From a virus, in the IMG/VR virus record IMGVR_UViG_3300047476_000615, positions 1 to 37,929 of that record: a stretch of DNA of 37,929 nt; one strand, written 5' to 3'. Under the pieces are notes generated by a model, which worked only from the letters and a program-made list of their open reading frames with translations, searched no databases and was not told where the DNA came from. Shown here piece after piece: positions 1 to 7,270 of this stretch (position 1 is its first letter; the number at the start of each line of letters is the position of its first letter). The position numbers and the translations under genes are program-made.

Positions 1-823
1 GTTTATTTTTCCATTGTTTGAATCCAGGCTTTTCCTTATTCGGAGTTTCAAATGAACTATATCTTGTTATAAAAGATTTTGGTAAAGCTAAATTATATTC
101 ATTGGATTGTGCAACCTCCATATTAACGGAATATGTTCCATCTTGTTCAATTGAAAACGAATAACTAATCAGTTTACCTGCAACTCTATCATATGTTCCC
201 TTAGATATTTTACATTTTTCTAAGTATTGGCCAAATTGTTTTGTTGTTGGGACTGTAAATTCTTTAAATGTTTCTACAAATGTATTGTAATCCTTTTTGT
301 CAATCATCACTTGACTCAACCAAGGTGTAGCCGAATTGTCACCATATTCTATCAATATGTGCATACCAGCTTTACAAAAAAACAATTCAAACATTTCAAA
401 TTGTTTCAATGAAAAACATCTAACATTTACTCTAGCTGTTTTTAGTGTATTATTTGTTCCATCGGTATCTATTTCTAACGATTCAATTATTGGTTGTGAT
501 ACCCTTCTCCCAACTTCGTTAACAGTAATTAATTTTCCGGAGAAATCATATCCAATCGATGTAAGACCATTTGAATAGTTTATAGATGGATTTAATTCAT
601 TTGATATAATACAACCATTATATTCAGCTTTTTCTTTATTTGTTAATATTTTTTCTACATTTTGCAATGTTTCCAACTTAGTTGGTTGTGGTTTTCCGGA
701 TATAACTTTTGCACCAGATGTCATTATCACAAAAGGCATTTTGGTATTAGATGCTTTTGGATTATTTTCTCTTTCTTTTAAAATGTCTACTACCCAAGCT
801 TTTAGTGGAGCTAAATATATCAT
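1..823 (-). CDS. Putative baseplate/hub structural protein, 3' end cut by window edge
   Basis: The frame opens with ATG at 823, five bases after the stop of the LysM gene, and stays open for about 274 codons to the window edge, so the C-terminus is missing. The protein begins MIYLAPLKAWVVDILKER. A central segment, RCFSLKQFEMFELFFCKAG, is followed by ILIEYG and later by an ISYSFSIEQDGTYSVNMEV beta-rich stretch, which reads like a structural beta-domain protein rather than an enzyme. Position is the main guide: it follows the tape measure, a tube-initiator-like protein and a LysM protein, which is where contractile tails encode the central hub (gp27/VgrG-like) or a baseplate protein. I do not recognise a named family, and no SD precedes the start. 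The reading frame is secure; the role is inference from gene order. Confidence 0.6.
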   Translation of the reverse strand, partial: MIYLAPLKAWVVDILKERENNPKASNTKMPFVIMTSGAKVISGKPQPTKLETLQNVEKILTNKEKAEYNGCIISNELNPSINYSNGLTSIGYDFSGKLITVNEVGRRVSQPIIESLEIDTDGTNNTLKTARVNVRCFSLKQFEMFELFFCKAGMHILIEYGDNSATPWLSQVMIDKKDYNTFVETFKEFTVPTTKQFGQYLEKCKISKGTYDRVAGKLISYSFSIEQDGTYSVNMEVAQSNEYNLALPKSFITRYSSFETPNKEKPGFKQWKNK

Positions 824-828
824 ATAAC

Positions 829-1125
829 TTATCTGTTAATTCTTTCAAATTCATTCAATATCTGTGTTAGATTTGCAGGTATTCTTAATTGTTTTCCTAC
901 TTCTATTGAAAGTGATGCATCGTTTAAATTATTTGCAACTGCAATTACCCACCAATACATAGTATTTCCATAATATTTTGAGGCCAATAAATCCAATCTA
1001 TCCGACTGAGTTGAGATTATGTATGTATCTTCGTTTGTCGGTTTTATTTTTGGATATATAGTAGATTCCAAATATTTCTTTTTGGTATCTTTTGTTGTCA
1101 ATGTTTCACTATATTGATATCTCAT
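829..1125 (-). CDS. LysM-like baseplate protein (gp53-like)
   Basis: A 98-residue protein with a LysM-like module at about residues 33-84: an opening DTYIIST, then SDRLDLLASKYYGN, MYWWVIAVANNL, and a closing GKQLRIP. This matches the pattern by which small LysM proteins of contractile tails, and the LysM-like part of T4 gp53, are recognised. Such proteins sit at the tail tube/baseplate junction in the virion; binding peptidoglycan is not required. Its place right after the tape measure and tube-initiator-like genes, and before the hub candidate, is the usual order in Myoviridae-type tails. The stop of the upstream gene lies three bases away, so the genes are probably co-translated. The family call is good; equivalence to T4 gp53 is an inference. 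Confidence 0.75.
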   Translation of the reverse strand: MRYQYSETLTTKDTKKKYLESTIYPKIKPTNEDTYIISTQSDRLDLLASKYYGNTMYWWVIAVANNLNDASLSIEVGKQLRIPANLTQILNEFERINR

Positions 1126-1128
1126 TTA

Positions 1129-2751
1129 TTAATAATTTTTTATATAAGAATCATCTACCGTTGGTTCTATTTGAGGAACATCTTTAAGTAATGTTCGTAT
1201 TTGGTCATCATTAAACTTAAACATTGTTTTATCAATCAACTTATCGTTTTCAATTTTTTGTATTGCAGTAGATGTAGGTTGTGTTGGTAATTCTCTCTTT
1301 TTAACCGGTTCAAATTCAGGTGCTTCATCGAATCTATATGTAATAAGTTCATCTTCAGCATTTATATCATGATTTTCAATTATTGTCATTTCAAATGAAA
1401 CATCTACAAATGTTGGATAAACGATATTTGCATTTTCTTTTAAAAAGTTTGGATTTGAGGTTGCCCATGGTGCATCTTGAGGAACGGTTATCGATACATT
1501 TGAAACAAATCCTTTTAAATTTTTATATAAATCACCAATACTAAGTTGAATTGTAGTTGGTGAAAAAACCAATGGTTTATATGTATTACCATTTAATGGA
1601 ATAGATGTTAAATAATTTGATGGATATCCTAATTGTCTTAAAACATTTAATTTATCTCTCATTACAATTTGTTCCCCATTATTTATCCAATAAACTCTAA
1701 AATCAAATCCTATTTTTCTTTCTACTCCTCTATATCTGTAATTATTGAATGGTGAACCAACATATTTAAATGAATTCCATTCAGGTGTTATGTTATCTTG
1801 TATATCCGTAATTGTAGCGGGGAACACTAAAGAATTGGATGTTCCTTCGATTTTTATCTTTATATATTGTAATCTATTTCCTGTATTTTGTTTTATCAAA
1901 TTACTTAATTGTGTATAATCAAATAATCTTTCTTTTAACAAAATATTATCTATTAAATAATGTCTATCGTTTCTTCTTATTCCTGCATCCTTTGTTGAAA
2001 CCAATTCTTTCAATCCTAAAACATTTGGAAGTTTTATATATTCACTTCCAGGTTTTTCATATGAATTATATGCAGCACCAAATGAATTTAATTCTTTTGA
2101 AGCAGCTATTTTATCTTTTAAATTTCCAATAGCTTTTTTTCTTTTACCAGTCAATGCGTTTGTAGCCAATTTACCTATTGCCTGTTTTGCTGCACCTGTT
2201 GCTGCACCTACTGCATTTCTCGCAATATCGGATGGACTTCCTTTTAATAATCCGGTAAGTATATTTGTTCCTGCAGGTTCTTGTGATACAGCATAGTTAG
2301 TATCTGGTTCAACTGCATATTTTAATCCATTCCAATCACCTCCGATTGGTTGGCCATTTACTGAAACAGGTGGTTTACTTGCATCACCTTGTCCTTTATC
2401 ATTTGCAGGAAATATAGTGTCCGATGGCCTATTAGCAGAACCACCTAATAAATTACTTAAAAATCTACCAAAACCACCTCCACCTGCATTTTTTGTATCT
2501 ACATATCTTGAGGATTTTACTGCCAATGTTCTTGCCGGGTCTATTGAACCTTTTGATGATATTCTTGGTAAATCTGTTCCATATAATGATGGTAATCTCT
2601 TGTAAAACAAAACTCTTGGACCTGTTTTTGAAGATTCGGCTGAAACAACATCTTTAACTTGTTGTCCCAACCCATTACGCTTTTGTTTGGTTTCTATTGG
2701 TTTTGCACCATTATAACCATCCAATAATAAATCTTTAAGAAATTGAGCCAT
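1129..2751 (-). CDS. Tail-tube-initiator / baseplate tube-cap-like protein (gp48/gp54 position)
   Basis: A 540-residue structural protein in two parts. Residues 1 to about 250 are low-complexity (Gly, Ala, Lys, Pro) and look flexible. Residues about 255-490 look like a folded beta domain: RHYLIDNILLKERLFDYTQL, then FPATITDIQDNITPEWNSF, RGVERKIGFDFRVYW, and near the end FVDVSFEMTIIENHD. The PATI-x-D-x-D/N-x-I-x-P-x-W pattern resembles tail-tube-fold proteins that initiate the tube on the baseplate. In T4 the genes after the tape measure are 48 and 54 (tube cap and tube initiator), and this gene is in that place. A promoter-like ATATTTATA element lies 17 bases before the ATG, and no SD is visible. 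The disordered N-terminal half is unlike T4 gp48 or gp54, so the exact equivalence is uncertain. Confidence 0.6.
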   Translation of the reverse strand: MAQFLKDLLLDGYNGAKPIETKQKRNGLGQQVKDVVSAESSKTGPRVLFYKRLPSLYGTDLPRISSKGSIDPARTLAVKSSRYVDTKNAGGGGFGRFLSNLLGGSANRPSDTIFPANDKGQGDASKPPVSVNGQPIGGDWNGLKYAVEPDTNYAVSQEPAGTNILTGLLKGSPSDIARNAVGAATGAAKQAIGKLATNALTGKRKKAIGNLKDKIAASKELNSFGAAYNSYEKPGSEYIKLPNVLGLKELVSTKDAGIRRNDRHYLIDNILLKERLFDYTQLSNLIKQNTGNRLQYIKIKIEGTSNSLVFPATITDIQDNITPEWNSFKYVGSPFNNYRYRGVERKIGFDFRVYWINNGEQIVMRDKLNVLRQLGYPSNYLTSIPLNGNTYKPLVFSPTTIQLSIGDLYKNLKGFVSNVSITVPQDAPWATSNPNFLKENANIVYPTFVDVSFEMTIIENHDINAEDELITYRFDEAPEFEPVKKRELPTQPTSTAIQKIENDKLIDKTMFKFNDDQIRTLLKDVPQIEPTVDDSYIKNY

Positions 2752-2767
2752 TTATAATTTTATTTAT

Positions 2768-2776
2768 TATAAATAT
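2768..2776 (-). promoter_or_regulatory. Promoter-like element ATATTTATA before tube-initiator-like gene
   Basis: The coding strand reads GATATTTATAATAA 17 bases before the ATG at 2751, in the gap after the tape-measure gene. It is one of a family of near-identical elements placed before many genes here. The promoter role is inferred from recurrence and position. Confidence 0.45.
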
Positions 2777-2801
2777 CTACTATTGTAATTTGTAGTAATT
2801 A

Positions 2802-5351
2802 TTAGGATTTAGTCTTACCCTTTTCTTGTGTTTGAATCTTTTCAATTCTGGTTTTTAATTCTTTACCATCCAATACTAATTTCATAACATTATCCGTTGA
2901 TAATCCAGACATAACTGCAGTAAGAGCTCTTATATCTTTTGTAAGATTAACCATTGTATTTGTAGATGTATTTAATTGTTCTAATTGCAACATACTCTTA
3001 TGGTTTCTATCTAATATTTTAACCATTGTAGAAGATTGGACATCGATACTCTTTTTAGTATTTGAATTATCAATCCCTTGTGTCATTCCCGTTGTAAAAT
3101 TTGTACCAGTAGTAACATTTGTTGTCATGGGTACACCAACATTTACTGCAGGTGTGTTTACTGATTGATTAACTCCAATTCCACCTGGTTTCAAATTACC
3201 ATATGAAAGACCCTGACCTCCCATATATCCCATATTATATGTATTCAGTTGAGTAAAATATCCAGCTGTTCCAGTTAGTCCACCAGCTCCTGCTGCAGTT
3301 AATTTAGCTCCCTGTGTTACCATATTAATCTTTTCAGCGGCACCAATCATAATCTGCCCCATAGCTTGGTTTTGGATTTGTTGTGCTTGTAATCCTACCA
3401 TCATTGCATTTACATCTCCAGAATATAATGTTTTTAATTCTTTAGTATCTATTCCAGTTGCCAACAAAGCAAATTTTGCAGATATAGTTGCATTTTCAAC
3501 ATTCAAAGTTCTCATAGCTTCTGTGAATGTATCTAAAAATTGTTGATTTGATACTATTCCAGCCTTTGGGCCTTTCTCATATGTTCCTGCAGCCAATTGA
3601 CTTAAATCCATACCACCCAATGCAGCAGACAATGCTTGAGTTCCAAATAGTCCCTGTGATTGTGCTTTTTCTAACACACCAGATGATTTTAAAACACCAA
3701 ATGCTTCATCGGTTCTACCTGCTGCAAATAATGCTCTGGCTTCTGATAAATCGACATTTTCACCCAACATTGCAGATAATTCCATTTCTTTACGGATACT
3801 ATCTTTATAATTTAAAACCATAGATTTTCCAGCTTCTGCTATTTTTGCAAAAGAACCACCCATATCTCTAACACTTTTCACCTGTTTTACTAATTCTGCA
3901 CTACTTTTTATATTATATTGAAGTGCAAGTTCACTTGAATTTTGTAGTTCTCCTGCAATATCTGCAACATTAAATCCCTTTAAACCAACACCACTCAATG
4001 ATTTTTGTAAACTGTCAAATGCATCTGCACCACCAGTTTTGTCCAACATTCTAAACATTCCTGTTAGACCTGAAACTTGCCCACTTGCTAATCCTGTTTT
4101 TTTAGCAAACACGGCAACATCTGTTCCCAAACCTTTCATTCCACTATTTGCACCGGTAGACATATCAGACATCGATGAAACTATTGCATCTGCACCGATT
4201 CCAGCTAATTGTAATTGGTCATTTGCATATTTGACACTTCCTAATCCACTTCCAAAAAATGCAGTTTTAGATATAGCTCTAAATTGAGCAGCTCCTTGTT
4301 CTAATTGTTCACTAAATGCCAAATTTGCTCTATCTGCAACTATACCGGCATTTAATTTAGCAATTTGTTCGGTTTGTGATATCTGTGTTTCTAATAGTTT
4401 TTCTTGTAACTCATACTCCCTTCTAACCTTTACAACAGGTGCATTCATTAATTTACTAGCGATTTCTCCAGCATTAGCTAAAACTTTAAATCCACCTTTT
4501 ATTAAATCATATATACCTTTACCAGCAGCAACAGTCATTGCACCTTTCATCATATCACTCATACCATCAATTGCACCAGATATTTCTGGTGTAACTTTGA
4601 AAAATTCAGTAAATGCTTCTGAGCCTGCTTTTTTAAAATCTCCTTTTAATTGTAATTTTTCGGCTAAGTTTCCAAAACTATTAGATTCTTGAGCCATTTG
4701 TTTTATTAATTCTTTAAGTTCTTCAGATTCTACTTTGGCTAAATCTATTTTTGATACTATACTTGAAAAAGATTCCGATGCATTTCGTATTTTATTAATA
4801 TATTCATCCATATCAATATTTCCAGCCTCTTGTTCTTTCATTGCATTTGATATAGATGCTTGCATATCTACATATGATGCTGCAGCTTCTTTTATTTTTT
4901 TGCTTTCTACGCCACCACCACCATTTTTTACTTCTGCAGCAATACTACTGAATACCTCTTTTACTGCAGTTGTTCTATTTTGAAGTGTTTCGTATAATTT
5001 TGTATTTTTTCCTATTGCATTTCCAATACTAATAAGTGAATCTTCTAAATCTTCAAATTGTGTTTTTTGCTCTCTGGTTCTTCTGCCAAATTTTTCTTGT
5101 TTATCCGATAGTTTATCGTATTCGGATTGTGCTTGTCTTAATGATTTTACTATTTCTTCGTATGTATCATTTTGACTTTTTAATTCTTTTAATTGTCTTT
5201 TGATTTCTTCTCTAACATTTCCGGGAATATCGGCAAATTCTTTAGCCTTTGCATTTAACGACTCATATTTTAATTTGATTTCGTTTAATGCATCAATATA
5301 TTCCTTTAATTCTTCTTTACTTTGGAAATCCGATTTTGTAGATTTGGCCAT
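2802..5351 (-). CDS. Tail tape measure protein
   Basis: An 849-residue protein. Residues 1-250 are highly charged and helical with coiled-coil character. Residues about 260-300 form a hydrophobic Ala/Gly segment (GAMTVAAGKGIYDL, GGFKVLANAGEIA), followed by a long Ala/Ser/Gly/Leu-rich region with GLSGMF-type motifs and a charged C-terminus ending LKTRIEKIQTQEKGKTKS. This organisation, together with position after tube and chaperone-like genes and before baseplate genes, is typical of tape measures, which set tail length by spanning the tube lumen. It is longer than T4 gp29 (about 590 residues), which would fit a longer tail if the usual length proportionality holds. The start MAKSTKSDF is six bases after the previous stop, suggesting coupling. 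The family is inferred from architecture and synteny. Confidence 0.75.
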   Translation of the reverse strand: MAKSTKSDFQSKEELKEYIDALNEIKLKYESLNAKAKEFADIPGNVREEIKRQLKELKSQNDTYEEIVKSLRQAQSEYDKLSDKQEKFGRRTREQKTQFEDLEDSLISIGNAIGKNTKLYETLQNRTTAVKEVFSSIAAEVKNGGGGVESKKIKEAAASYVDMQASISNAMKEQEAGNIDMDEYINKIRNASESFSSIVSKIDLAKVESEELKELIKQMAQESNSFGNLAEKLQLKGDFKKAGSEAFTEFFKVTPEISGAIDGMSDMMKGAMTVAAGKGIYDLIKGGFKVLANAGEIASKLMNAPVVKVRREYELQEKLLETQISQTEQIAKLNAGIVADRANLAFSEQLEQGAAQFRAISKTAFFGSGLGSVKYANDQLQLAGIGADAIVSSMSDMSTGANSGMKGLGTDVAVFAKKTGLASGQVSGLTGMFRMLDKTGGADAFDSLQKSLSGVGLKGFNVADIAGELQNSSELALQYNIKSSAELVKQVKSVRDMGGSFAKIAEAGKSMVLNYKDSIRKEMELSAMLGENVDLSEARALFAAGRTDEAFGVLKSSGVLEKAQSQGLFGTQALSAALGGMDLSQLAAGTYEKGPKAGIVSNQQFLDTFTEAMRTLNVENATISAKFALLATGIDTKELKTLYSGDVNAMMVGLQAQQIQNQAMGQIMIGAAEKINMVTQGAKLTAAGAGGLTGTAGYFTQLNTYNMGYMGGQGLSYGNLKPGGIGVNQSVNTPAVNVGVPMTTNVTTGTNFTTGMTQGIDNSNTKKSIDVQSSTMVKILDRNHKSMLQLEQLNTSTNTMVNLTKDIRALTAVMSGLSTDNVMKLVLDGKELKTRIEKIQTQEKGKTKS

Positions 5352-5357
5352 AGTTTA

Positions 5358-5600
5358 TTAACTATATTGTTTGATAAGTCTGTCGATTTCAGTAGTATCC
5401 ATACGATTTTTAACTTTTACAGCTCTAGTTGCTTTTAAAAGTTTTAAAAAATCACTTTCCCAATTTTCAAAAGATTTGGCTAAAGATGGGTCTGCCTTTC
5501 TTAATTTTTTTATGAATTCACCCTTCTTATCGGATCCAGTATTTCCACCTAAAAATCCTAAAATTTTATTTAATAAACTAGACTCAATTAATTTTGGCAT
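5358..5600 (-). CDS. Small basic helical protein between chaperone-like gene and tape measure
   Basis: An 80-residue Lys-rich protein, mostly helical, with segments FIKKLRKADPSLAKSFENWE and LLKATRAVKVKNRMDTTEIDRL. I do not recognise a family. It sits between the +1-frame gp26-region ORF and the tape measure, a place where tail phages encode small proteins that aid tape-measure folding or baseplate hub assembly. A promoter-like ATATTTATA lies 14 bases before its ATG, so it may be the first gene of a tape-measure transcript. A plus-strand frame of nearly the same length lies opposite, but it has no support from context. Confidence 0.65.
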   Translation of the reverse strand: MPKLIESSLLNKILGFLGGNTGSDKKGEFIKKLRKADPSLAKSFENWESDFLKLLKATRAVKVKNRMDTTEIDRLIKQYS

Positions 5601-5613
5601 AATAATACTTTAG

Positions 5614-5622
5614 TATAAATAT
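5614..5622 (-). promoter_or_regulatory. Promoter-like element ATATTTATA before small pre-tape-measure gene
   Basis: The coding strand reads GTAATATTTATACTAAAG, 14 bases before the ATG at 5600 and touching the stop codon of the upstream ORF. It belongs to the recurring element family and is a likely start of the tape-measure transcript. Confidence 0.45.
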
Positions 5623-5903
5623 TACTTTCTAGATGTTTTCGATGTATTAGATTTTTTTCTGGCATTTTCATAAGATTGTTTTTCGGAATCTTTTACTTTT
5701 AATAACTCTCTCCAATAAAACTCTCTTAACTTAATAGGCATATAATACAAGTCTTGCCAATTGAACCCACCATTGGCAAAATAAATCATTTGAAATATTT
5801 TCTCATGTAAAACTAAAGAATAGTTACTCGGCAGGGTAAAAAAACCCAATCCCAAAGGGAATCTTAAGTGCCTCCACTTCACCATTCGAATGTTCGAAAT
5901 CAA
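5622..5903 (-). CDS. Overlapping +1-frame ORF after gp26-like gene, candidate frameshift extension (tail assembly chaperone, gp51-like position)
   Basis: A 93-codon frame that overlaps the end of the gp26-like gene by 80 bases in the +1 frame. Its first 22 codons merely re-read gp26 coding sequence, while the part beyond the gp26 stop looks like real protein: LVLHEKIFQMIYFANGGFNW, QDLYYMPIKLREFYWREL, then a basic tail. The GGFxWxDlxxMPixLRxFY pattern recalls small tail-assembly chaperone or T4 gp51-type domains. No SD precedes the ATG at 5903. The two frames meet at a run of seven T (5838-5844), so the domain may be made as a +1 (or -2) frameshift fusion of about 337 residues, or by independent initiation. 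A homopolymer sequencing error would give one continuous gene instead. The existence of the downstream coding part is likely; its start is uncertain. Confidence 0.6.
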   Translation of the reverse strand: MISNIRMVKWRHLRFPLGLGFFTLPSNYSLVLHEKIFQMIYFANGGFNWQDLYYMPIKLREFYWRELLKVKDSEKQSYENARKKSNTSKTSRK

Positions 5904-6636
5904 ATGTTAAATCTAAATCAGGAGTTATAGATTTCATATATTTTCTTAATCCTCTACTATCTCCAGCTAATAATTGATTTGCAACAAAATTACTAATATA
6001 TCCCAAATCTCTATTTCCGTTTACTTCTACAATAATTCTTCTATATCTCGCAGTAATTTCATTACCTTGTTTTGTAATTTTTTCACTAGCTTCTACATCT
6101 TTATTTATTGCCAACTCATCACCATGTGTTAATAACTTAAATTTAATTGGTGTTTTTGAAACTGGTAAAACAAAATCATATTCATTTTGTCTATTTAAAA
6201 GAGATTCATCAATTTCTTTTATTTTTATTTTAGACAAATCTACATTAGTTTCTACTTCTTGTCCCGTTACATTGTCATTCACCGTTATTTCATAGTCTGG
6301 ACCAAATGCCAACATTCTACTTGTAACTAATATTGCATTCTTATCACCCAATAATAAATCATTAATGTTTACTCCAGGTTCAACTACGATAGATTCTAAT
6401 AATTTATCTAATTGAATACCTTTACGAATTAAATTAGTAGAAGTCAAAATGTCTTCTTCTTTTGCAGTCATTAACTTAATTGTGATTTCTCCTTTAGAAA
6501 GTGGAGATGATTCTGGATAACATAAACCTTTTGATGGTAAACTGATAATCTCTGTTGGAAATGGGAATGTTTTTTGTGTTTGTTGTGTAAATCCACCCAA
6601 TCCTCTTGTAACTTGTTGTTCAATATTTTGTTCCAT
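5824..6636 (-). CDS. gp26: gp26-like baseplate hub/assembly protein (T4 base plate protein family)
   Basis: A 270-residue protein with the signature of the T4 gp26-type base plate family: an N-terminal PFPTEIISLPSKGLCYP, then EITIKLMTAKEEDILTSTNL followed by IRKGIQLDKLLESI, then LLLGDKNAILVTSRMLAFG. In T4, gp26 acts in assembly of the central baseplate hub and is not a major virion part. Here it sits between the tail tube gene and the tape measure, the place held by tail-assembly chaperones in other tailed phages. The 3' end carries a T7 homopolymer just before the stop, where a second frame takes over. It is the first gene after the strong terminator that follows the tube gene; the leader has no ATATTTATA element and no SD. 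Confidence 0.8.
   Translation of the reverse strand: MEQNIEQQVTRGLGGFTQQTQKTFPFPTEIISLPSKGLCYPESSPLSKGEITIKLMTAKEEDILTSTNLIRKGIQLDKLLESIVVEPGVNINDLLLGDKNAILVTSRMLAFGPDYEITVNDNVTGQEVETNVDLSKIKIKEIDESLLNRQNEYDFVLPVSKTPIKFKLLTHGDELAINKDVEASEKITKQGNEITARYRRIIVEVNGNRDLGYISNFVANQLLAGDSRGLRKYMKSITPDLDLTFDFEHSNGEVEALKIPFGIGFFYPAE
5838..5844 (-). other. Seven-T run, possible frameshift site
   Basis: On the coding strand the gp26 frame reads GGG TTT TTT TAC CCT GCC GAG TAA. Slipping +1 within the T run gives GGG TTT TTT ACC CTG and joins the open frame that continues to 5622. A tRNA-Phe can re-pair anywhere in the run. No stimulatory structure was identified. Confidence 0.4.
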
Positions 6637-6684
6637 AATATAACTTTTGTCTTTATTATATATATTATGTTTTTCAAAAATAAA

Positions 6685-6711
6685 AAAGGGATACTTTTTG
6701 GGTATCCCTTT
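6685..6711 (-). terminator. Intrinsic terminator after tail tube gene
   Basis: On the coding strand a perfect 10-bp stem AAAGGGATAC / GTATCCCTTT with a 7-base loop (CCAAAAA) is followed by a T run. It lies about 20 bases past the gp19 stop and before the gp26-like gene, so it should reduce read-through from the abundant tube message into hub assembly genes. Confidence 0.85.
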
Positions 6712-6731
6712 CTTTTATAGTTTTAATACGA

Positions 6732-7223
6732 TTAGTATTCTAAGATTGCGTAATCGTAAGCCAAGTTTAATGTGATTGAAACTGGGTCAGTTGTGTTTGA
6801 CCAATCCATTTCACCAAAGTTAGCTTGAGTGATAAATGCACCTTTCAATGTCCACTCTTCAACTTTATCTCCTACTGGTCCTAATGCCCAAAATTTGATA
6901 TCTTTTTTGTAGAATGCAGCGTATCCATCTCTACCTGTTAACGACTCATGTGATAAACGAATCCAATCCATTACTTGTTGAGCTCCAGATGGAGTAATTG
7001 GGTCGTATAGAGTGATTTCTACATCATCCCAAGTTGTTTTACCCTTTATCTTTCTCTTTACATTGATATGGTCTAATTCAACCACTTCTGATGTAACAGT
7101 AGGTCTTTGTGCTGTTTTGATAATGTATGACTCGATACCATTGATTTCCATTATAAATCTGTTAGCTAATTTAGGCTCAAAATTACGATAGAAAATCTTA
7201 TCAAACTCTAATATTTCTGGCAT
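6732..7223 (-). CDS. gp19: Tail tube protein gp19
   Basis: A 163-residue protein, the length of T4 gp19. Diagnostic segments are KLANRFIMEINGIESYIIKT, then KRKIKGKTTWDDVEITLYDP, then AFYKKDIKFWALGPVGDKVE, and a C-terminal NFGEMDWSNTTDPVSITLNL. gp19 hexamers stack to make the inner tube through which DNA passes. It lies directly after the sheath gene, as in T4. A promoter-like element is 27 bases before the ATG and a strong terminator follows its stop, so it can be expressed as a short, abundant monocistronic message as well as with the sheath. Confidence 0.93.
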   Translation of the reverse strand: MPEILEFDKIFYRNFEPKLANRFIMEINGIESYIIKTAQRPTVTSEVVELDHINVKRKIKGKTTWDDVEITLYDPITPSGAQQVMDWIRLSHESLTGRDGYAAFYKKDIKFWALGPVGDKVEEWTLKGAFITQANFGEMDWSNTTDPVSITLNLAYDYAILEY

Positions 7224-7249
7224 TTTACTTTATTTTTATTGTTCTTTTA

Positions 7250-7258
7250 TATAAATAT
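7250..7258 (-). promoter_or_regulatory. Promoter-like element ATATTTATA before tail tube gene
   Basis: The coding strand reads GAATATTTATATAAAAG, 27 bases before the gp19 ATG in the 47-base gap after the sheath gene. With the terminator after gp19 it would define a separate tube message. Confidence 0.45.
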
Positions 7259-7270
7259 TCTTTTTTCAAA

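Noticed and set aside
5371-5613. Plus-strand ORF mirroring the 80-residue protein before the tape measure
   Set aside because: Same length by chance of AT-rich antisense reading; the minus frame has the right spacing to both neighbours and a promoter-like element.
6471-6677. 68-codon minus-strand ORF overlapping the start of the gp26-like gene
   Set aside because: It re-reads gp26 coding sequence in another frame and gives a low-complexity Lys/His-rich peptide; the gp26 family match is decisive.
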